From positions 1-23,096 of the forward strand of contig JBAVAR010000017.1 in the NCBI GenBank assembly GCA_049585815.1: a stretch of DNA of 23,096 bases. Direction: 5' to 3'. A program made the translations under genes and the position numbers. The DNA is from DATLSM01 sp049585815. Its GTDB lineage: Bacteria > Actinomycetota > Thermoleophilia > Solirubrobacterales > 70-9. Each line of letters opens with the position of its first letter. The stretch's first letter is position 1. Positions 1 through 9,206 of this stretch are shown in pieces. A model generated the notes under the pieces. It did no database searches. It was not told where the DNA came from and was given only the letters and a program-made list of their open reading frames with translations.

Positions 1-542
1 GTGCGGTAGTTGGTGCCGTTGGTGTTGCCGTAGAACTCATCGGTGTATTGGTGATCAGAGCCGACGCCGGTGCCCAGGTTGAGCACGCCGCGCACCGAGT
101 AGAGCTCTAGCGGGGAGGGCAGGTAGCCGCCCTTGGCGGCGCACTGATCGGCTGCTTCCTTGACCGAGCTGACCGCGGGGTTTGGCTGGGCGTCAAAGCA
201 AAGGCCCCTGATCAGGGTCGCTCCCTGTGGGCAGGAGGCCGAGTGTTCATCGACGGTGTTGGCGTTTTGGGCGGAGGCTGCGTTTGCGGCCTGGGGCACG
301 GTGCCGAGGGCATTGAGGTTGACGTTGGCGCCGGTGATCGACCCTTCGGCGATTTTGGCGCCGTTGACGGCGCCGTTTGCGAGCTTGCCGTTGGTCACCG
401 ACTTCGCCTGCAGCTGGCGGGTGCCGACCGAGTTGCGGGGGATCTTCAGGGCGGCGTAGGCGCTCCCCCCCAAGAGCACGAACAGGCACAGGGTGGAGAG
501 GACGTTGGCGTAGGTCAGCTTGCCCTTCAGCTTTGACTTCAT
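1..542 (-). CDS. Small exported lectin-like surface protein, C-terminus cut by window edge
   Basis: The frame is open from an ATG at 542 to the left edge, giving 180 residues with the 3' end missing. The N-terminus is a short basic segment plus a hydrophobic stretch (LCLFVLLGGSAYA, residues 18-30), consistent with a signal peptide or signal anchor. Residues 35-80 carry degenerate repeats of the type SVGTRQLQ / VTNGKLANG / VNGAKIAEG / ITGANV, common in actinobacterial surface proteins. Residues 103-170 form a domain with paired cysteines (CPQGATLIRGLCF, then AADQCAAKGGYLPSPLEL). It resembles small lectin-like or DUF1566/FGE-like folds, but this assignment is tentative. AAGGAG lies 10 bases before the ATG, exactly as in the paralogue at 22432-23064. 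The start is 44 bases after the stop of the 587-3667 gene, so it is probably the last visible operon member. The two paralogues share most residues through the cysteine domain. The function is unknown; surface binding is a guess. Confidence 0.85.
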   Translation of the reverse strand, partial: MKSKLKGKLTYANVLSTLCLFVLLGGSAYAALKIPRNSVGTRQLQAKSVTNGKLANGAVNGAKIAEGSITGANVNLNALGTVPQAANAASAQNANTVDEHSASCPQGATLIRGLCFDAQPNPAVSSVKEAADQCAAKGGYLPSPLELYSVRGVLNLGTGVGSDHQYTDEFYGNTNGTNYR

Positions 543-586
543 CTGGTTCTGGCTCCTTGCTCTTGGAAGGGGATCGGGGTCGGTGC

Positions 587-3500
587 TCAGCGGCGAGCGT
601 GGCGCCTTGCCTTGCGCTTTGACTTCTTCGCCTTGCAGGCGGTCTTTGTCTTCACCTGCTGGGTCAGGGTCTTGCCGTTTTGGCCGTTCAGCGTCACGGC
701 GACGATCGGCTTGGCGGCGCAGAGGCTTTCGGTGTTTGAGATGTAGCCGTGGGCGCCACTGAGCAGGGTGAAGCGGAAGTGGCCGATCGGCACGTCGGGG
801 ATCACCGGGACCACCGTTTTCAGCCGCCCGCCACCCAGCGTCATCGATTCGGCCTGGGGCACGACGGTGACCTGGCCGCCGAGGATGAAGGCGATGTGGG
901 GCAGGACGTTTTTGCCTGAGGCAAAGCCGGAGACGGCGTAGGCCGGGCCTTCCAGGGGCTTTTCGAGCAGCGGCGTTTCGTCCTTGACGAAGCCGATCGG
1001 CTGGCGCCCGGCGCAATGTTCGCGTTCCAGCTGGGAGCGGGAGCAGAGGTTGCCGAGGTGGCGCTGGTCGATCTCGAAGGTCTTTGGCAGCGTCACCGAG
1101 ACCGATTTGAGGTTGGCGTCGCCTTCGGTCGTGTTGAGGTCGAACTGCAGGGCGGGGTCCTTGCCGCGGGCAGTGAAGCGGTGGCCGCCGAGTTGGGTGA
1201 CCGCCATCTTCGGGGTGAAGCCGAGCGTGGCGCAGTTGACGGCGATAAAGGGAGAGCTGAATGCGGCCCTCGTGCCCTGGTCGCCGACTCCTTCGGAGAC
1301 CGTCTGGAATTCCGAGCAGTTGGTCGGGTTGATCATGAAGTTGGGCTTATTGATGTTGACCTGGATTTCGCGCATCCGGATCGGGATCCCCCCGATGATC
1401 TCCGGCACGGTTTCTGAGTCGGCGACCACGTGGGCATCTCGCTGATCTACGTGGAGGGCCACGCGGACTACAACGGTTCCATAGTCATAGGGCCCTGCCA
1501 ACGCCGGGGTGATCGCCACCAGGCTGAGCGGAGCGCCCTGGAATGGGCCTGCCAGGTAGATCTTGCCGTAGGCGTGGAAGGGGTGTGAGCCCGGGCCGGC
1601 AGCGACGTTGGAGGTGCCGATTTCACTTGAAGCAGGGCAGCTCGGATTCGCCTGCTCGACCTTGCCGAGGGTGTTGGCAGCGGCGAGGATGTCGGCTTCG
1701 GGGCAATAGGTGACGCCGTGCAGGTTGGCGGTCAGGCCTGGGGGCATCGTGAAGTTCAGCTTGCCGAGGTACTGGTCGCCATCTTCGCGGTTCAGTTTGA
1801 GGGTGAAGGAGGAGTAGGCGTCGGCGACCGGATTCGAGGTTCCTGAAAGAAGCGTCGGTTCAAAGGGACGGACCTGTCCAGGGCAGGTTGAACCGTTGGG
1901 ACCGGTTTCGAGGCTGAAGACCTGAGCCGATTCCTGTTCAGGGAGCGTTTCGTTCCATGGATACATCTCCGCTGCGGTTGTGTAGACCCCGCACCGGGTG
2001 GGTGTTGCCATCAGGCCTCGATCAGAGGAGAAGAGGTGAAGTTGGAAGTCTTCGAAGGGGACTTGAGGCAGATTTTCGAAGTAGGCAGTCAGTCGACCGG
2101 TTACGGGGTCGGGCCGTACTGTGCCGACAAACTTCGCGTTGATGCCGAAGCCAGAGGCGATCTCGAAGAGACGGTACTGATTGCCGGGCTGCGGTTCGCC
2201 GATATAGACCGATCCTTCAAGACGACCCGGCAGTGCCTGGGTGCCGATCGAGAAGGTTCCGATCTTCGCGTTGTCGGGGCAGTGTGCTGGCCCCTCGGAG
2301 CCGAAGTTTGCCTGTTCTTCAGTGCACATCGTCTGACCATCGGCGGCGTCGGGATTGATCGTGAAGCCTTCCGGCAGGGTGACGATGGCTTTTCTCAGCT
2401 CCGAGGGGGAGGCGGCCCTGCCGAGGAACTGAGGGGCGCTCAGGTCAAGGTTGAGGCCCGACGGCGAGTCGCTCGCATTGGTCGTCGGGCTCGCGTAGAG
2501 AACCGGGTTGAAGACCTCCAGATCGCAACTGGTCGTCGCGGGATAGCTCGCCTGTTCGGTCGTCGGGTGTTCTGGGTCCCCGTAGGTTTCCACCCTGAGG
2601 CTGGTGGATAGGGGCCCGGAGCAGGTCGTCGGGTTATCGGTGAGCGGCTGAACGGGAATGCTTGAGACGACCGGCTTGCCCAAACAGCTCGTATCTGCGA
2701 CTCCTGGGCAATTGGCCGGTTCGCCAGATATTCCTTTGGGGAAACGCTGGGCATCGTGGCTGGATTCTGCGGGGAAGCCCCAGAAGCTGAGATTGGCGCC
2801 GGCAAGAGGAGTCGCCTGGCTAATGTCCTGCACGGTGAAGCGGAGACCGTAGTCGCCGGCGGTGCCAGCGTTCTCGGCGGTGCGCACCGCGACGGGAATG
2901 TTGATCGGAATGTCCAGGGTCGGGACGATGAACGCGAAGAGCGCCGTCTCGGAGGCTTGCGGATCGACGTCGAAGATGGGGGCTGTGCCGAGCAGGTACG
3001 GTTCAGCTTCACCGTGCAAGGTGGTGGTCGCGCCGCCCGCTTCGAAGGTCTGATCTGTCCCGTCCACCGCATGTCCGGCGACGTCGATAGCGTGAACCCG
3101 GTAATGGTAAGTGACCCCGGCCGCCAGACCGGTGGCTTCGGCACTGACCTGCGTCGCGACCTTGATCGGAACGGACTGCGAGCAAGGGGCCGAGCTCCCG
3201 TAACTTATCGTCGTGCCGTATTCAATGCTGCACTGCGTGATTTCGTTGCCCGGGAAGTTCGAGTAGACGGTGACCAGCCCGACCTGGGAGTCTGAGGGAC
3301 ACTGGTCCAGGGCGAAGTCGGAGGAGGTGCAGTGGGTAACCGCGTAGGGGTTGCCGAAGAGGCCCTCGGGAGCGTTGAAGATCACGTTCTGGGCAACTTC
3401 CGGCGATCCCGGGTCGTGCAGCATGAAGGAGGTCGAGATGTCGGGGTGCCCGCCCGCGGCAGTGGTCGATGTGGAGGTGCCAAAGGAGTCCACCCCCTCC

Positions 3501-3667
3501 GATGCCTGGGCGGGGGCAGCGAGCGCCAAGGCCGCCAGCAGGCTCGCCGACACGAGCAGCGCAGCGCCATACACGCAGCGATGCGCTGGCCCCATCTGGC
3601 TTAGGTTCTGCCTCCTCATCGTCTCATTCTTCTTGCCAATCTGTCTGCTGCGCCGCGTCTCAGCCAT
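587..3667 (-). CDS. Secreted four-repeat cysteine-paired protein with inserted Fn3-like domain
   Basis: Large exported protein of 1026 residues with no family I can name. A hydrophobic segment near residues 34-55 (LLVSASLLAALALAAPAQA) is the signal peptide. It is a paralogue of the 9203-12061 product. Both contain four copies of a unit reading roughly LPxGF...C...CPxxSxIG...PLxGxVYL. Here the units start near residues 96, 428, 639 and 857. Residues 144-209 are an Fn3-like domain (CSIEYGTTISYG ... GVTYHYRVHAID) absent from the paralogue. The C-terminus is a Cys followed by a Lys/Arg tail (ACKAKKSKRKARRHARR). The ATG at 3667 overlaps the previous stop by 8 bases (ATGGCTGA), with AAGG 9 bases upstream. 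Starts at 3619 or 3595 would give a more normal signal peptide. The sequence shows export, repeats and the tail; a structural or binding role is inference. Confidence 0.85.
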   Translation of the reverse strand: MAETRRSRQIGKKNETMRRQNLSQMGPAHRCVYGAALLVSASLLAALALAAPAQASEGVDSFGTSTSTTAAGGHPDISTSFMLHDPGSPEVAQNVIFNAPEGLFGNPYAVTHCTSSDFALDQCPSDSQVGLVTVYSNFPGNEITQCSIEYGTTISYGSSAPCSQSVPIKVATQVSAEATGLAAGVTYHYRVHAIDVAGHAVDGTDQTFEAGGATTTLHGEAEPYLLGTAPIFDVDPQASETALFAFIVPTLDIPINIPVAVRTAENAGTAGDYGLRFTVQDISQATPLAGANLSFWGFPAESSHDAQRFPKGISGEPANCPGVADTSCLGKPVVSSIPVQPLTDNPTTCSGPLSTSLRVETYGDPEHPTTEQASYPATTSCDLEVFNPVLYASPTTNASDSPSGLNLDLSAPQFLGRAASPSELRKAIVTLPEGFTINPDAADGQTMCTEEQANFGSEGPAHCPDNAKIGTFSIGTQALPGRLEGSVYIGEPQPGNQYRLFEIASGFGINAKFVGTVRPDPVTGRLTAYFENLPQVPFEDFQLHLFSSDRGLMATPTRCGVYTTAAEMYPWNETLPEQESAQVFSLETGPNGSTCPGQVRPFEPTLLSGTSNPVADAYSSFTLKLNREDGDQYLGKLNFTMPPGLTANLHGVTYCPEADILAAANTLGKVEQANPSCPASSEIGTSNVAAGPGSHPFHAYGKIYLAGPFQGAPLSLVAITPALAGPYDYGTVVVRVALHVDQRDAHVVADSETVPEIIGGIPIRMREIQVNINKPNFMINPTNCSEFQTVSEGVGDQGTRAAFSSPFIAVNCATLGFTPKMAVTQLGGHRFTARGKDPALQFDLNTTEGDANLKSVSVTLPKTFEIDQRHLGNLCSRSQLEREHCAGRQPIGFVKDETPLLEKPLEGPAYAVSGFASGKNVLPHIAFILGGQVTVVPQAESMTLGGGRLKTVVPVIPDVPIGHFRFTLLSGAHGYISNTESLCAAKPIVAVTLNGQNGKTLTQQVKTKTACKAKKSKRKARRHARR
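3041..3238 (-). other. Fn3-like domain inserted in repeat protein
   Basis: Codes for residues 144-209 of the 587-3667 product. The segment matches the Fn3-like domains of the neighbouring propeller proteins (EYGTTISYG, then a YHYR strand). The 16242-19346 protein has nearly the same stretch, EYGTTISYGRSAPC. The flanking residues continue the alignment to the 952-residue paralogue: SQVGLVTVYSNFPG before, and PYLLGTAPIFDVDPQ after, the latter opposite LPFDAALYNLDPP. This reads as an insertion inside an existing fold, not an end-to-end fusion. Confidence 0.7.
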
Positions 3668-6600
3668 GGCGATGCGCCTTATGGTGTGACTTGTGATGAC
3701 GGTGCGGGCGGTGCCTCTTCACGCACCTTCCCAGCTTCTTAACCCGACCCTTTGCACACTTGGTCGGGGTCGCGGCATTTCCGACCGGCGTGCCGACGAC
3801 GGTTTTGACGTCCGGCGGAGACGGAGCCTGAGTGCCGGCGCCGTGGCACTCGTCGGAGGCCTGGCATTCGTGCGGTGGCGGGACCTGTGGGAAGCCGCCG
3901 TCAACACGGGCATCGTAGATCTTCACCCGCGTCCCATTTTCATCGCCGGTCACCAGGGTGTCGCGAGTAAAGAAAAAGGCGTCGGTGCCGTTGGCGCTCG
4001 CTCCCAGCAGGCTTGAGTTGAATGGGCTGGTGCCGGTAGAGATCAGCTCCACACATCCACCTTCGGTATGGCATGCTCCAACTTCGGCAGTCGGCAACTG
4101 CGGCGACCACTCGTACACGTCCATCTTGCCGTTGAGGTCACGGTCGACAAGACCTTCGGTCGAGTTGAAGAAGACTCGGCCGTCGTTCGTCAGGCTGAGG
4201 CCGTCGCTCGCGAGAGTGGCTTCGCCCGTCGCCTCCTCGGTGGTCGGATTGCAGGAGGCGCAGGAGATTCCTTCCGTGGACGCGTCGTAGCGGAAAACCT
4301 CCGGATTGGCAGCGTTGTTGTAGCCGGTGAACGGCAGGGTCGAGGGGAAGACTGCGTAGTTTCCGGAGGGGCTGACCTGGAAGTCGGCCGTGTCGGGTGT
4401 ACCGGGTGAGCTGACGCTGTCGACGACGAGAGGGTTGTCGGTACTCTGGTCGGGCGGAACCACCGCCGGCCCGAAGGTGGCGATATTCGCCTGGCCTGGG
4501 TTCGAGACGCCAATCGTGCCGGAGTCGACGGCAAGGCCGATCGATCCGCTGAGGAGACCCGCACCGGTCGGGGCGTTCACCTGGTTACCCGAGGAGTCGA
4601 ACTCGACGACCTTCCCTCCCTCATCCACATAGACGTGGTTGTCGCTGGGATCCACCGCAAGACCCTTGGAGGGGGCTTCGGTGAGGATGCCGAGCTGAGT
4701 ACCTGAGGAACTGAAAATCTTCGTGATCCCCTTGGCGCGCGCGAGGCCGCCGCCATTGGACACGTAGACCTTGCCGGTCGAGTCCACAGCAACGCTGGTC
4801 GGCCCGGTTGGGAATGAGAAGCCCGTCGAGAAGGAACTGACCTCGGTGCCGTTGGGTTCGTAGATGGTGATTTCCCCGAAAAGGCTCGAGACGTAGACGA
4901 GCCCATTGGCCTGATCGACAGCGACGCCGGTGGGAAGGCTGGTGTGGATCTCGCCGACCGCGTTCCCCGAGGAGTCGTACTCTTTGACCACGCTGCTGAA
5001 GAGAAAGGGTATGTACAGATGGTTGTTTGACTGATCGACGGCGAGCTCGGTCGGCAGGCTAAACAGTCCCCACATTCCCGATACGGTGAGGGCGCCCTTT
5101 GTGCCGAAGGTTACAACCGGCTGCCCCGACGAATTGAACTTGTAGACATAGCCGGTTCCTTCGGTGGTTTCGACGTCGAGCCCATAGAAGTCACCGGTAG
5201 AGTGTTCGATCGCGACGCCGGTCGGATTGGAGAACGCGCCGAATTCACGGAGGAAGGGGTGGCTAGGAAGCGGTAGGGGCGCGTTGGCGCTCGACTCCAG
5301 CGTGGCGACGAAGTGCGGCGGCTGACCGGGTCTTGAGACGTAGAGATTGGGCGCGTTCTGGACGCCGTGTTCAGAGCCGTCAAGCTTCTCCGGGCTGAGG
5401 AAGTAGATCGTGCCGTCCCCGGAGGCGACGCCGCTGCCGCCGCCGACCGCGACGACCCCGCAGTTTTCTTCAGAGCCGGTCGTGTTCCAGTGTTCGTGCT
5501 TGGTATTGGCGGCCGGATCGCAGGTTGAGGTGTCGCCGGGGGCGCCGGAGGTTTCTTCTTGGCCTTTGGAGATCAGGTGAAGGGTCGCGCCGCCTTCGGA
5601 GATTTCGGCTTCGAAGATGTCAGCGCCGCTGTGTTCTGGCTCCTGGCCGGTGAGGTGATCGACGCTGCTGAAGAAGACCTTGGATCCATCGGCGGTCATG
5701 CCATCAAATAGGACGCCATGGGTGGTGCCGGGGGTGAGGTCGATCGTTTTGCCCGAATCTCCGATGTTCATGTAGAGGTGCCAGTAGCGGGCGTTGCCAA
5801 CTTCTGAGACGAGATGGCCGATCACGATCCGGGAACCGTTCTTGGAGATATCGAGCTCGCCGATTTCTTTGCCTTCTTCTTTCATCGTCTGCCCTTCCGG
5901 GGTCTTCGAGACGACGTGGGTTTCTTCGCTGTTTAAGTTGCGGTCATAGATCGAGATTTCGCCTTCGTTTGCGTCGGGCTCGAATTTCGATTTGGAGCCG
6001 AAGACGAGGTGGGTGCCATCGGCGGAGAGGCGGCGACCAATGAAACCGGCGGGTTTGCCCGCCGGTTGAGGAAGCAAGCCCGCCATTCCCTGGACAAGTT
6101 CGCCGTTTGGTCTGTGGACCGGAATCCCGGTGCTGTGGTCTTCAAAGCAGGGGGAGCAGATGTGGGGCCCGCCGAAGGCGAGGGTGTCGAGGCTCGCGTC
6201 GGCTTCTTCAAGGCTCGAGGAGAAGGGGCCCGAGGCGAAGGGGTCGTTGGCGGGGATGCCGACGTACTTTGTGTTCCAGCCCGATTCCGTGCGAGTGGCG
6301 ACGTAGGGGTCGACACCGTTGTTGGTCGGATGCCCGGTGCCGGGTATGCCGCCATCGTGGACCCCGTAGAGGACCTGCGAGGGATTTTCGGCTTCCGGGT
6401 AGCCCGCAAACGGAGTCTCACCTGGAACCAGGTTCGACTCGACGTCATATCCACCCGCGTTGGCTGCGGAAACCAGCTCATAGGCGCGGCAGTCGAGCAA
6501 CAGCGATGTACCCGTCTGCTGGCGCACGTGCGCGTTGGGGCAGGGATCGTTGAAAGACGGCGTGAAGGCGAAGGTCGTGAAGGTGGCCGCACTGTTGCCG

Positions 6601-9206
6601 CTGCCATTGTCGTTGTTGCCGACCACTCGGTAGTGGTAGAGGGTGTCCGGTGCCAGCCCGTCCACCGACTGGCTGACGCTCTGGTAGTGCTTGCTCATCC
6701 CGATTTCGATTTCAGGCGAGGTTTTTTCAGCGTGGGCCCATCCGCTCTGCTGGAAGGTCGTGTTTTCCACGTATTCGAAGCTGGCCTTCGTTGGGGTGCC
6801 ATTGGGGTCCACTTCGCCGTGAAAGATGGCGCGGTCGGAGTGCACCACGGTCACCGCCGGGCTCTGAGCCGTCGGTGCTCCAGGAGTCGTCGTGAACATC
6901 TGATCCCGTCCCTGCGAGGTACCAGAGCCATTCGACGCGATGACTCGGTAATGGTAGGTGCTGTACGGCTCGAGGCCGGTGAGTTCGGTCGAATTCGGAG
7001 TGCGCGCCGGTCCCGTGGGGGAGCCAGCGTCATCGCCGGGCGGTGCCGCGGTCAAGTTCCCGTAGGCGACCGTCGGACCCCATTCAAAGTAATAATGGGT
7101 ATCGCTGCCATCCCCTACAAAAGAGGCGTTGAGCGTCGCGCTGTCTTCGGTCAGGTTCGTCGCGGGGTCGGTGGTGAGATCCGGGACCTTGCCCGTTGTG
7201 TAGGGTTGACTGGCACCGTAAGTTGAGCCGTTTGCGCTGCGAACGGTGACGCGGTATTCGTAGTTTTTCCCCGCCGCAAGGCCCGCAATCACCCCGTGAA
7301 CTTGGGCTGATGGGCTGGCGCTTGGAATCGGGTGCGTGTCGACTTCTTCGTTGCCCTCATTGAGGCAAGGCACTTCGGTGGCACCTTCCCAACGACCGCC
7401 CTTAACGGTGGTTATCACCGACGCTGTGGCGCCTGGCGGCGTGAGAGAAGAGGAATCGGCGGTGAGCGCGGTTATGGCGGACCGGGCAAGGCGTCCGACA
7501 AATTCTACGCTATACGGACCACCAACCGATCCGCTAACAACCACATTGTTTGGCCCGATCGTACTCATTCCTTCGATTGCTGACTGCACTGTGCCAGCAT
7601 CGGAATCGTAGGTAAGTATGGTGCCGGCGGTGATCGGCTCGGCGGTGGCGGCTTTGGTGGCTGGTTGTGAGAGTTCCAGGCTTCCTGAATTGATTTCGGT
7701 AATGGTGGTACCAGACGGAATGCCGGAGCCGGTGATTGACTCGCCGACGGCGAACACGCCGGCTTCGGTCGTGAGGTCGTTGACCGTTTTGGAACCGGCC
7801 GTCAGATTGGCACCCGAGACGTGTTCAGTGGCCTGCTGTGAGAGTTCGAGTGTCCCGGTACCAGTTTTGGCTATGGTCGTACCGGAGGGAATCCCAGGAC
7901 CGGAAATTAACTGGCCGACCGCGAAGCCACCGGTTTTTGTCGTAAGGCTCGTAACTTCCTTGGAGCCAGCGGCGAGAGAGCCCTTTCCCGTCGCGGCACT
8001 TAGGTTGCCTGCGCCGGTTGCCGAGGTGGTTTGACCGTCAAAGCTGAGCGTAAAGGTTCCCCCGCTGGCACCAGAAATGTTGACCGTTTGAGCCGCATTG
8101 GTCGCGTTACTGGCGTTGAAGGCTCCTTGTTCGGCATATTCGAACTGACATTCTGTGACGTTTCCGCCCCCGTTGGGTTCAACTTCAGCGTTCAGTGTCC
8201 CGGACGTCGTGGTCGGTAGAGTTACCGGTTTGTAACCGACCTTTGCGAGCGTCTCAACGGGTGTGTAGATCGTGCCGGAGCTTGAATACAGATATCCTTC
8301 CGAATTGACAGCTGGCGCTCCGCCGTCTTCGATTACATTGAGCTGGTTGCCGGACGAATCGTATTCGTTGAGCCTGCCGCCGGTCCCGACAATGATGTTT
8401 CCGTTGGTCGGGTCCACGCCAACGGCCCCGGAACCGACCGGGTAACCGTCCGAACAGCCTTCGCAGGGAAGGGTGCGGACGAACGTCCCGCTCGAATCGA
8501 ACTCGTCGATGACCTGCTTTTCCACGTCGGTGACATAAACATTGCCGTTGTTATCAACCGCGACATGACCTACCTCACCGAAACTGCCGCTGGGGGTTCC
8601 GGTCAGCTTGTTGTTCGATATGTAGTTTGCGGTCGCTGGGAAATCGACCGGGCGCTCAGCGGCATCAAAGGCCTCGACGTCATCCTCGGGCGAGGTGAGG
8701 GACAGATATACTCGCCCCCTCGAGTATGAGTGTGAGTTATCGATCGCGACGTGGATGATCGGGGTGCAACTGAAACAGACTCCGTCGCCGTTGATCGCGG
8801 TCCAGGAGTGGGAGTAGGCGAATTTGTGTTTTTCTTCTTCGGCGAAGATGTCTATTGTGCGTCCGTTGGACTGGGCAACGAACACTTCGCCGTTTTCCTG
8901 ATCGACCGCGGCCTGAAGATCCAGGATGTAGTAGGACCAGACGGAGAAGGTATTAGGCACTTCCAGCAGCGTCTGGGAAGGATAGGCGTCGTACTCGTAA
9001 AGGCCGTTCTGGCCCGGGTTGTTGTCCAAGCCCTCCTGCCCGGTGTCGGTGATCCAGACGTTGTTGTTCGCCGCAAATGCGACGCTAACCCCGCCGGCCA
9101 TGTGTTTAGCCACAGAACGGTTGCCAAGGGCGGGCGAGGCGGCCGCAAGCGAGGCCAACACCACGGCAACCAGCAAAGCGGTCCTTGTTGGCCTCCTTGC
9201 CCTCAT
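3660..9206 (-). CDS. Giant secreted propeller / Fn3 / CRAYELVS / TolB-like protein with basic His-rich tail
   Basis: Protein of 1848 residues. The ATG at 9206 is chosen because it overlaps the previous gene's stop as ATGA, has GGAGG 5 bases upstream, and leads directly into a signal peptide (MRARRPTRTALLVAVVLASL...ASPALG). Order of parts: an NHL-type propeller (about 40-310); an Fn3-like domain split by a 240-residue insertion (330-672); two more Fn3-like domains (674-775, 780-880); the CPNAHVRQQT...DCRAYELVS module (888-915); TolB/PD40-like blades with DGxxVFF motifs (1050-1300); a second NHL propeller (1318-1580); and further TolB-like blades (1605-1770). The end has an ECQASDECHGAG motif (1780-1791), then CAKGRVKKLGRCVK and a His/Arg/Lys tail. 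NHL and Fn3 folds usually bind proteins or sugars, so an extracellular adhesive or matrix role is likely but inferred. No catalytic motif is visible. Confidence 0.88.
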   Translation of the reverse strand: MRARRPTRTALLVAVVLASLAAASPALGNRSVAKHMAGGVSVAFAANNNVWITDTGQEGLDNNPGQNGLYEYDAYPSQTLLEVPNTFSVWSYYILDLQAAVDQENGEVFVAQSNGRTIDIFAEEEKHKFAYSHSWTAINGDGVCFSCTPIIHVAIDNSHSYSRGRVYLSLTSPEDDVEAFDAAERPVDFPATANYISNNKLTGTPSGSFGEVGHVAVDNNGNVYVTDVEKQVIDEFDSSGTFVRTLPCEGCSDGYPVGSGAVGVDPTNGNIIVGTGGRLNEYDSSGNQLNVIEDGGAPAVNSEGYLYSSSGTIYTPVETLAKVGYKPVTLPTTTSGTLNAEVEPNGGGNVTECQFEYAEQGAFNASNATNAAQTVNISGASGGTFTLSFDGQTTSATGAGNLSAATGKGSLAAGSKEVTSLTTKTGGFAVGQLISGPGIPSGTTIAKTGTGTLELSQQATEHVSGANLTAGSKTVNDLTTEAGVFAVGESITGSGIPSGTTITEINSGSLELSQPATKAATAEPITAGTILTYDSDAGTVQSAIEGMSTIGPNNVVVSGSVGGPYSVEFVGRLARSAITALTADSSSLTPPGATASVITTVKGGRWEGATEVPCLNEGNEEVDTHPIPSASPSAQVHGVIAGLAAGKNYEYRVTVRSANGSTYGASQPYTTGKVPDLTTDPATNLTEDSATLNASFVGDGSDTHYYFEWGPTVAYGNLTAAPPGDDAGSPTGPARTPNSTELTGLEPYSTYHYRVIASNGSGTSQGRDQMFTTTPGAPTAQSPAVTVVHSDRAIFHGEVDPNGTPTKASFEYVENTTFQQSGWAHAEKTSPEIEIGMSKHYQSVSQSVDGLAPDTLYHYRVVGNNDNGSGNSAATFTTFAFTPSFNDPCPNAHVRQQTGTSLLLDCRAYELVSAANAGGYDVESNLVPGETPFAGYPEAENPSQVLYGVHDGGIPGTGHPTNNGVDPYVATRTESGWNTKYVGIPANDPFASGPFSSSLEEADASLDTLAFGGPHICSPCFEDHSTGIPVHRPNGELVQGMAGLLPQPAGKPAGFIGRRLSADGTHLVFGSKSKFEPDANEGEISIYDRNLNSEETHVVSKTPEGQTMKEEGKEIGELDISKNGSRIVIGHLVSEVGNARYWHLYMNIGDSGKTIDLTPGTTHGVLFDGMTADGSKVFFSSVDHLTGQEPEHSGADIFEAEISEGGATLHLISKGQEETSGAPGDTSTCDPAANTKHEHWNTTGSEENCGVVAVGGGSGVASGDGTIYFLSPEKLDGSEHGVQNAPNLYVSRPGQPPHFVATLESSANAPLPLPSHPFLREFGAFSNPTGVAIEHSTGDFYGLDVETTEGTGYVYKFNSSGQPVVTFGTKGALTVSGMWGLFSLPTELAVDQSNNHLYIPFLFSSVVKEYDSSGNAVGEIHTSLPTGVAVDQANGLVYVSSLFGEITIYEPNGTEVSSFSTGFSFPTGPTSVAVDSTGKVYVSNGGGLARAKGITKIFSSSGTQLGILTEAPSKGLAVDPSDNHVYVDEGGKVVEFDSSGNQVNAPTGAGLLSGSIGLAVDSGTIGVSNPGQANIATFGPAVVPPDQSTDNPLVVDSVSSPGTPDTADFQVSPSGNYAVFPSTLPFTGYNNAANPEVFRYDASTEGISCASCNPTTEEATGEATLASDGLSLTNDGRVFFNSTEGLVDRDLNGKMDVYEWSPQLPTAEVGACHTEGGCVELISTGTSPFNSSLLGASANGTDAFFFTRDTLVTGDENGTRVKIYDARVDGGFPQVPPPHECQASDECHGAGTQAPSPPDVKTVVGTPVGNAATPTKCAKGRVKKLGRCVKRHRPHRHHKSHHKAHRHG
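4467..5255 (-). other. Second NHL propeller, inserted within TolB-like region
   Basis: Codes for about residues 1318-1580 of the 1848-residue protein. It contains repeated strands of the type GVAVDQANGLVYVS, SVAVDSTGKVYVSN and GLAVDPSDNHVYVD, the NHL blade signature. In the 1394-residue relative the same place runs straight from NLYVYRNGADRYV to ITRMEVSPDGSHMAF. Here the matching halves (NLYVSRPGQPPHFV and ADFQVSPSGNYAVF) are separated by this propeller. The boundaries are approximate. Confidence 0.7.
7635..7976 (-). repeat. Tandem 57-residue repeat (two copies)
   Basis: Residues 411-467 and 468-524 of the 1848-residue protein align with a period of 57 residues (171 bases). Both copies start L(A/T)AGSK and share a FAVG segment, then GxGIPSGTTI and LELSQxAT. 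Repeats of this kind (VG..GxGIPxGTTI...LxLS..AT) are familiar from phage structural and other large surface proteins. The repeat lies inside the insertion described for 7395-8111. Confidence 0.85.

Noticed and set aside
6009..7226. 405-residue open frame on the plus strand
   Set aside because: Antisense shadow of the giant propeller protein; no motif, no ribosome site, and composition typical of a GC-rich shadow frame.
7635..7976. CRISPR-like or DNA-level repeat array
   Set aside because: The two 171-base units are diverged at base level and in frame, so they are protein repeats and not a CRISPR or satellite.
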